The notes under the pieces were generated by a model. The model had not been told where the DNA came from. It worked only from the letters and a program-made list of their open reading frames with translations, and searched no databases. 64,000 nt of DNA. Source: Clostridiales bacterium UBA6114 (GTDB lineage: Bacteria; Bacillota; Clostridia; Oscillospirales; Butyricicoccaceae). Below are positions 60,474 to 64,000 of the stretch, piece after piece. The translations under genes were made by a program, and so were the position numbers. Each line of letters starts with the position of its first letter. Positions within the stretch are counted from its first letter, which is position 1. The DNA lies in assembly GCA_002423435.1 (NCBI GenBank), contig DIWE01000009.1:190153-254152 (forward strand), in the 5' to 3' direction.

Positions 60474-63400
60474 TTATTCTGCACCCGACGTAAAGGTATA
60501 CTCAAAGGTGTTTTCCTCTGTTGTTCCGTACATGGTGCCGAAATGATAGGCGGCTTCGCTCGTGTCCTTGATTACCAGATAGAATCTGACTGTGCCTTTT
60601 GCTATAAACGCCTCTGTGGCAGTATCACCGAAGTCGATTGTCCACTCCTGATCCTCGGCACTGTAGGTCACATGAACGCCTAAGTCGTTAAACTGTACCT
60701 TATCTTCATCAGTTCCGTACGCTCCGTCACCCTCAACGGCGTACACGCTGAACTCCGGCCACGGATCTCCCAGGTTGTGGTCGATCTCCAGCTCGCGCAA
60801 TGTAAGTCCTTCATGTATATCCGCTTTTACCGTCAACGCGAATGATTCGTCGGAGCCGGAATTCACTGCGTCTATGTTGGACGTTACGCTGACTAACTGC
60901 ACAGGCAGGAAAGCTTCGCTAAGGTAATAGTGCGTCTGATACTCGTCTCCCGAGTAATAGTTGATATAGCCGGGCACGTCCGTGCCTGTCACCGTACCCT
61001 GCGGGGTTTTACCCGGGTCGGCGTTATGGACGAGTACAATGGTCGGTATGCCGCAGCTCTCCGAGCTGTTGACCAGCGTTTCGCTGACCGTCAGGCTGGC
61101 ATTGGACAGCGACGCTCCCGAGCCTTTGCCCACTTCGATGCCGCCGAATTCGTTGCCACTGACGTCTATGGTTCCCGTCAGCGTCACTTCCGACGCGTTG
61201 GCGTAAATGCCGCGGTCGCCTCCAGAGGCGGTCACGTTGTTCAGTACGACACCCTCCGAGGCGTAAACCTGAATGCCGTAAACCCCTTGCCAGCCGGAAG
61301 CCGCCGCCATTTCGACCGTCAGATCGTCTAGCGTAACGTTATCCGCATCGATGCAGATGCCGTGTCTGGTCCCGTATGTCGCGGCATTGACCGCATCCGT
61401 GAAGGACAATGTATGGCCGTTGCCATTAATCGTCACACTTTTGTCGGTTACCAGCCTTTCGGAAAACTCGGCGTCGCCCGAGAGGCTGATCGTGTCGCTG
61501 TTCGCCGCCATGGTCAGCGCAAACCGGAGAGTGGGGTAAGTGACACTCCCGATGGTCACAGGCCTGTTCGTCCAGGCCTTCACCGCTCCCGACGAATATT
61601 CGGTGTAACCGCCGGCCGGGTCAATCGTGACGTTTACCGCCGGGCCTGTAGACGGATTCACATTCGCGCCGTCCGACCAGATCTGCGTATCTTCGGCCAG
61701 TACTCCAACCGCTCCGTCAAAGGTCAGGTTGAATACGCTTGGCGTCGTAACTCCGACACCCGGATCGACATTGACGGCCCCTGAGGTGTTGCCGCTCGTA
61801 TTGAGGTTATTTGCCCTAACCGTCGAGCCGTTGACCGTCAGCCCGGCGCCCAGGCTGTTTTTAATGGTTACATCGTTCAGCACGACGTAAGACGGAACGG
61901 TTTTGTCGTTATAAGGATAGGCGTGCACTCCGTAGGCCTTGCCGTCCGAGTCCAGCGTGATGTTCGTTATGGTGACCGGATGTTCCTCATCCCCGGCATA
62001 AATCGAAAGAAGGTGCTTATAGCCGTTTACATCGGACCACTCCGTACCGCTCGGCGGCACCGCCTTCAAGGTGACTTCGCCAATGCCCTCGAGGGTTAGC
62101 GATTTATTGATATTCAATTGCTCGGCAAGCTCAAACGTCCCATTGGCGAGATAAATTGTGTCGCCTTCTTCGGCGGCGGTGACCGCCTGGATAAGTCCGA
62201 CGCTATCGTACACGATCGTCTGGTGGGCATTGATTGTCACGGAGCTGATTGTAGCGCTTGTTTCCACTCCTGTGGGTGACGTCACGCCTACCCAGATACC
62301 CACCGGGGGATCTCCGGGATACAACGCTTTCAGCTCGTGCAGGGTCTTGAGTCCTCCGCCGGAGCCCATCAGGTTGAAAACGGTCGCCTCGTTGATAATC
62401 GTTTCATCGTCGAAGGGTCCTTGGCACAGAGCGTATCTGTCGTTGCCCGTCGTCCCTGCGTAGGTTGTTCCGTCCGCTTCCCATTCGAAGAATTCCCCGT
62501 TATTGTCCAGATCGAAATAGAGATTTAACCCGTAATCGCCCGTTCCTTCCACGGTGATGCCGCCGAGCTCCGACAAGGTTCCGGCGCTCAGATAGAATCC
62601 CGAGTCGATATAGCCGTCTGTGTTTTGAACGGTGATTGAAATGGAGCCGTCGCTGCCAACCGTCTGGGTCACCTTCCCGTTGCCTTCAATGATCGGTGCC
62701 GCCGACCTCTTGAAATCAGTCTCTGTGTATGTGTAATAGTCCACCGGAATAGAAGGTGTCAGCGCTTCGGTTATCGTTACCGAGCTGATGGTCGCGCTCA
62801 TTTCAGCCCCTGTGGGTGGCGTCACGCCCACCCATATGCCGGTCGCTATTTCCGTATCCGGATACATCGCCAGGTATTTCGCTTTCAACTCGGACAAAGT
62901 GTATACCCCGCCGTCGCCGACCAGGAAAAATTTTGACGCGTCGGTGATAATCGTTTCATCGTCAAAGGGGCCCCCCTGGCACAGGGCATATGTGTCGTTG
63001 CCCGTTGTCCCTGCATAGGTTGTTCCGTCCGCTTCCCATTCGAAGAATTCCCCGTTATTGTCCAGATCAAAATAGAGATTCAACCCGTAATTGCCCGTTC
63101 CTTCCACAGTGATGTCGCCGAGCTCCGACAAAATTCCGGCGTTCAGATAAAATCCGGAATCGATATAGCTGCCTGTGTTTTTAACGGTGATCGAAATGGA
63201 GCCGTCGTCGTTAATCTCCTGAACCACATTCCCGCCGCTTTCGACAATGGGCTCAGACGATCTCTTGAAATCCGTTCCAGTATAATACGCCACCGGGATA
63301 TCCGTCGTCGGCGCTTCCTCCACTATCAGCGTGTAGGTTCCGCTCGCAAGCACATCTCCGGTTTCCAGTAATTTGACCTCCGTCGTGATTACATAGGTCC

Positions 63401-64000
63401 CTACCGGCGCCGTCGCCTGTACAGCTCCGCTTACCGTCGTTACCTGGTCCACTCCGGCCTCTATGTTGTATCCGCTCGGCGGTCCGTATGTAAAGCTCGG
63501 GTATTCCCCGTTCATCTCATACTCTTCGCTCGTCACTTCCCCGACCGTCGTGCTCAGCGTATACGAGCTGAATACCGTGTCAAAGTTGACCGGCGCGTCA
63601 TCCTTACTCAGGCCGATTATCGTCGTTAGCCCGCTCGCATTGTAATTGCTGCTCAGCGTGACCGAGCCCTCTGTGAGCGCCTCTCCCTGTCTCACGCTAT
63701 CCGATCCCTCGTCCGGACTCAGCGTAATGGTGTCCTCTTCCGGCGCAGGCTCAAGCGTCGCGTCGCCCGCGATCCTGATGGTATATTCCTCCGCTGTTGC
63801 AGCCGTTCCGTCCCATTTCACCGCGACGGTGAATGACTGGTCCGCAGCCGTCACCAGCGGATAGTAGTAGAAGTAATTGTCGCCGTCCATCCAGTTGTCT
63901 TCCGGTTCGTACACCGTCTCCCCGATGGTCAGCGTCGCCGTGTCACGCACGTTCGTCATCCCCGCGGGCGCGGTGATCTTCACGCCAACACGGTTGCCAG
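60474..64000 (-). CDS. Very large repetitive beta-helix surface protein, N-terminus outside window
   Basis: At least 1175 residues; the frame stays open to the right edge, so the signal peptide is not seen, and a GTG at 63983 is not a convincing start. Order from the visible N-terminus: a beta-rich part with an EEYTIRIAG strand (Cadherin-like type), an Ig-like stretch, two near-identical repeats of about 175 residues, then a right-handed beta-helix (IQAVTAAEEGDTIYLANGTFEL, LTLEGIGEVTLKA, LTINGSTVRANN-like turns), and a final beta domain. No sorting motif is seen at the C-terminus. Likely a secreted adhesin or glycan-binding protein. Confidence 0.85.
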   Translation of the reverse strand, partial: GNRVGVKITAPAGMTNVRDTATLTIGETVYEPEDNWMDGDNYFYYYPLVTAADQSFTVAVKWDGTAATAEEYTIRIAGDATLEPAPEEDTITLSPDEGSDSVRQGEALTEGSVTLSSNYNASGLTTIIGLSKDDAPVNFDTVFSSYTLSTTVGEVTSEEYEMNGEYPSFTYGPPSGYNIEAGVDQVTTVSGAVQATAPVGTYVITTEVKLLETGDVLASGTYTLIVEEAPTTDIPVAYYTGTDFKRSSEPIVESGGNVVQEINDDGSISITVKNTGSYIDSGFYLNAGILSELGDITVEGTGNYGLNLYFDLDNNGEFFEWEADGTTYAGTTGNDTYALCQGGPFDDETIITDASKFFLVGDGGVYTLSELKAKYLAMYPDTEIATGIWVGVTPPTGAEMSATISSVTITEALTPSIPVDYYTYTETDFKRSAAPIIEGNGKVTQTVGSDGSISITVQNTDGYIDSGFYLSAGTLSELGGITVEGTGDYGLNLYFDLDNNGEFFEWEADGTTYAGTTGNDRYALCQGPFDDETIINEATVFNLMGSGGGLKTLHELKALYPGDPPVGIWVGVTSPTGVETSATISSVTINAHQTIVYDSVGLIQAVTAAEEGDTIYLANGTFELAEQLNINKSLTLEGIGEVTLKAVPPSGTEWSDVNGYKHLLSIYAGDEEHPVTITNITLDSDGKAYGVHAYPYNDKTVPSYVVLNDVTIKNSLGAGLTVNGSTVRANNLNTSGNTSGAVNVDPGVGVTTPSVFNLTFDGAVGVLAEDTQIWSDGANVNPSTGPAVNVTIDPAGGYTEYSSGAVKAWTNRPVTIGSVTYPTLRFALTMAANSDTISLSGDAEFSERLVTDKSVTINGNGHTLSFTDAVNAATYGTRHGICIDADNVTLDDLTVEMAAASGWQGVYGIQVYASEGVVLNNVTASGGDRGIYANASEVTLTGTIDVSGNEFGGIEVGKGSGASLSNASLTVSETLVNSSESCGIPTIVLVHNADPGKTPQGTVTGTDVPGYINYYSGDEYQTHYYLSEAFLPVQLVSVTSNIDAVNSGSDESFALTVKADIHEGLTLRELEIDHNLGDPWPEFSVYAVEGDGAYGTDEDKVQFNDLGVHVTYSAEDQEWTIDFGDTATEAFIAKGTVRFYLVIKDTSEAAYHFGTMYGTTEENTFEYTFTSGAE
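62228..63302. repeat. Two tandem in-frame repeats of about 530 bases in the surface-protein gene
   Basis: Unit A lies at about 62770-63302 and unit B at about 62228-62753. Both encode IPV-YY, TDFKR, SISITV, YIDSGFYL, LNLYFDLDNNGEFFEWEADG and GIWVGV in order. The DNA of the central 130 bases is nearly identical, which points to recent duplication or gene conversion. Confidence 0.85.

Noticed and set aside
62228..63302. CRISPR or transposon repeat
   Set aside because: The repeats are in frame within one long coding sequence and encode the same protein module.

Overview
The window looks like a chromosomal segment of a GC-rich anaerobic member of the Bacillota, most likely class Clostridia. The evidence is AGGAGG-type ribosome sites, TTGACA-N17-TATAAT promoters, a c-di-GMP-I riboswitch with its own terminator, three TRAP transport systems, PadR/DeoR/GntR/LysR regulators, and secreted proteins with a copper-amine-oxidase-like domain. 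There is no rRNA, tRNA, CRISPR array, transposase or phage gene in it. Taxonomy below class is a guess.

Layout. 1-2232: end of a MoxR ATPase/DUF58 pair. 2398-4546: a nickel-type lactate racemase (LarA) homologue and a nitrilase-family amidase. 4701-8779: a heterodimeric ABC exporter with one degenerate ATP site, divergent from a PadR repressor. 9061-12351: a compact peptide-natural-product (RiPP) operon with PqqD-like carrier, radical SAM/SPASM maturase, 63-residue Cys-containing precursor, HPr-kinase-like protein and S26-type peptidase, preceded by a promoter, a c-di-GMP-I riboswitch and an intrinsic terminator. This is the most striking part of the window. 12394-13374: a BASS-family transporter. 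13735-16630: pstSCA behind four Pho-box-like repeats, without pstB.

16827-28071: a DeoR regulator and a ten-gene sugar operon made of type II GAPDH-like dehydrogenase, PfkB kinase, class II aldolase, TRAP transporter, split transketolase, ketose 3-epimerase and IolB-like isomerase. The TRAP dctQ gene has a leader peptide and a 16-bp stem that hides its ribosome site.

28101-47439: a carboxylic-acid regulon in three operons. One holds citDEF plus an aconitase-like hydratase. The second holds an SDR, a beta-decarboxylating dehydrogenase, a second LarA homologue, an MmgE/PrpD protein, a TAXI-TRAP system and an amidohydrolase. The third holds a second aconitase-like hydratase and PrpF. Each operon is preceded by a near-identical 45-46-bp promoter element, and the copy beside the LysR gene also contains the LysR gene's own promoter. 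This points to one regulator and one pathway for an unidentified hydroxy-tricarboxylate-like substrate.

47466-58921: a nine-gene operon of amidohydrolases, M20 and M28-like proteins, an alpha/beta hydrolase, an isochorismatase-like hydrolase, a GntR regulator and a second DctPQM transporter, with a divergent aldehyde dehydrogenase. This suggests uptake and stepwise hydrolysis of an amide- or acyl-type compound. 58977-64000: a run of five tandem inverted repeats, a secreted transglutaminase-like protein, and the C-terminal part of a very large repetitive beta-helix surface protein that runs off the right edge.
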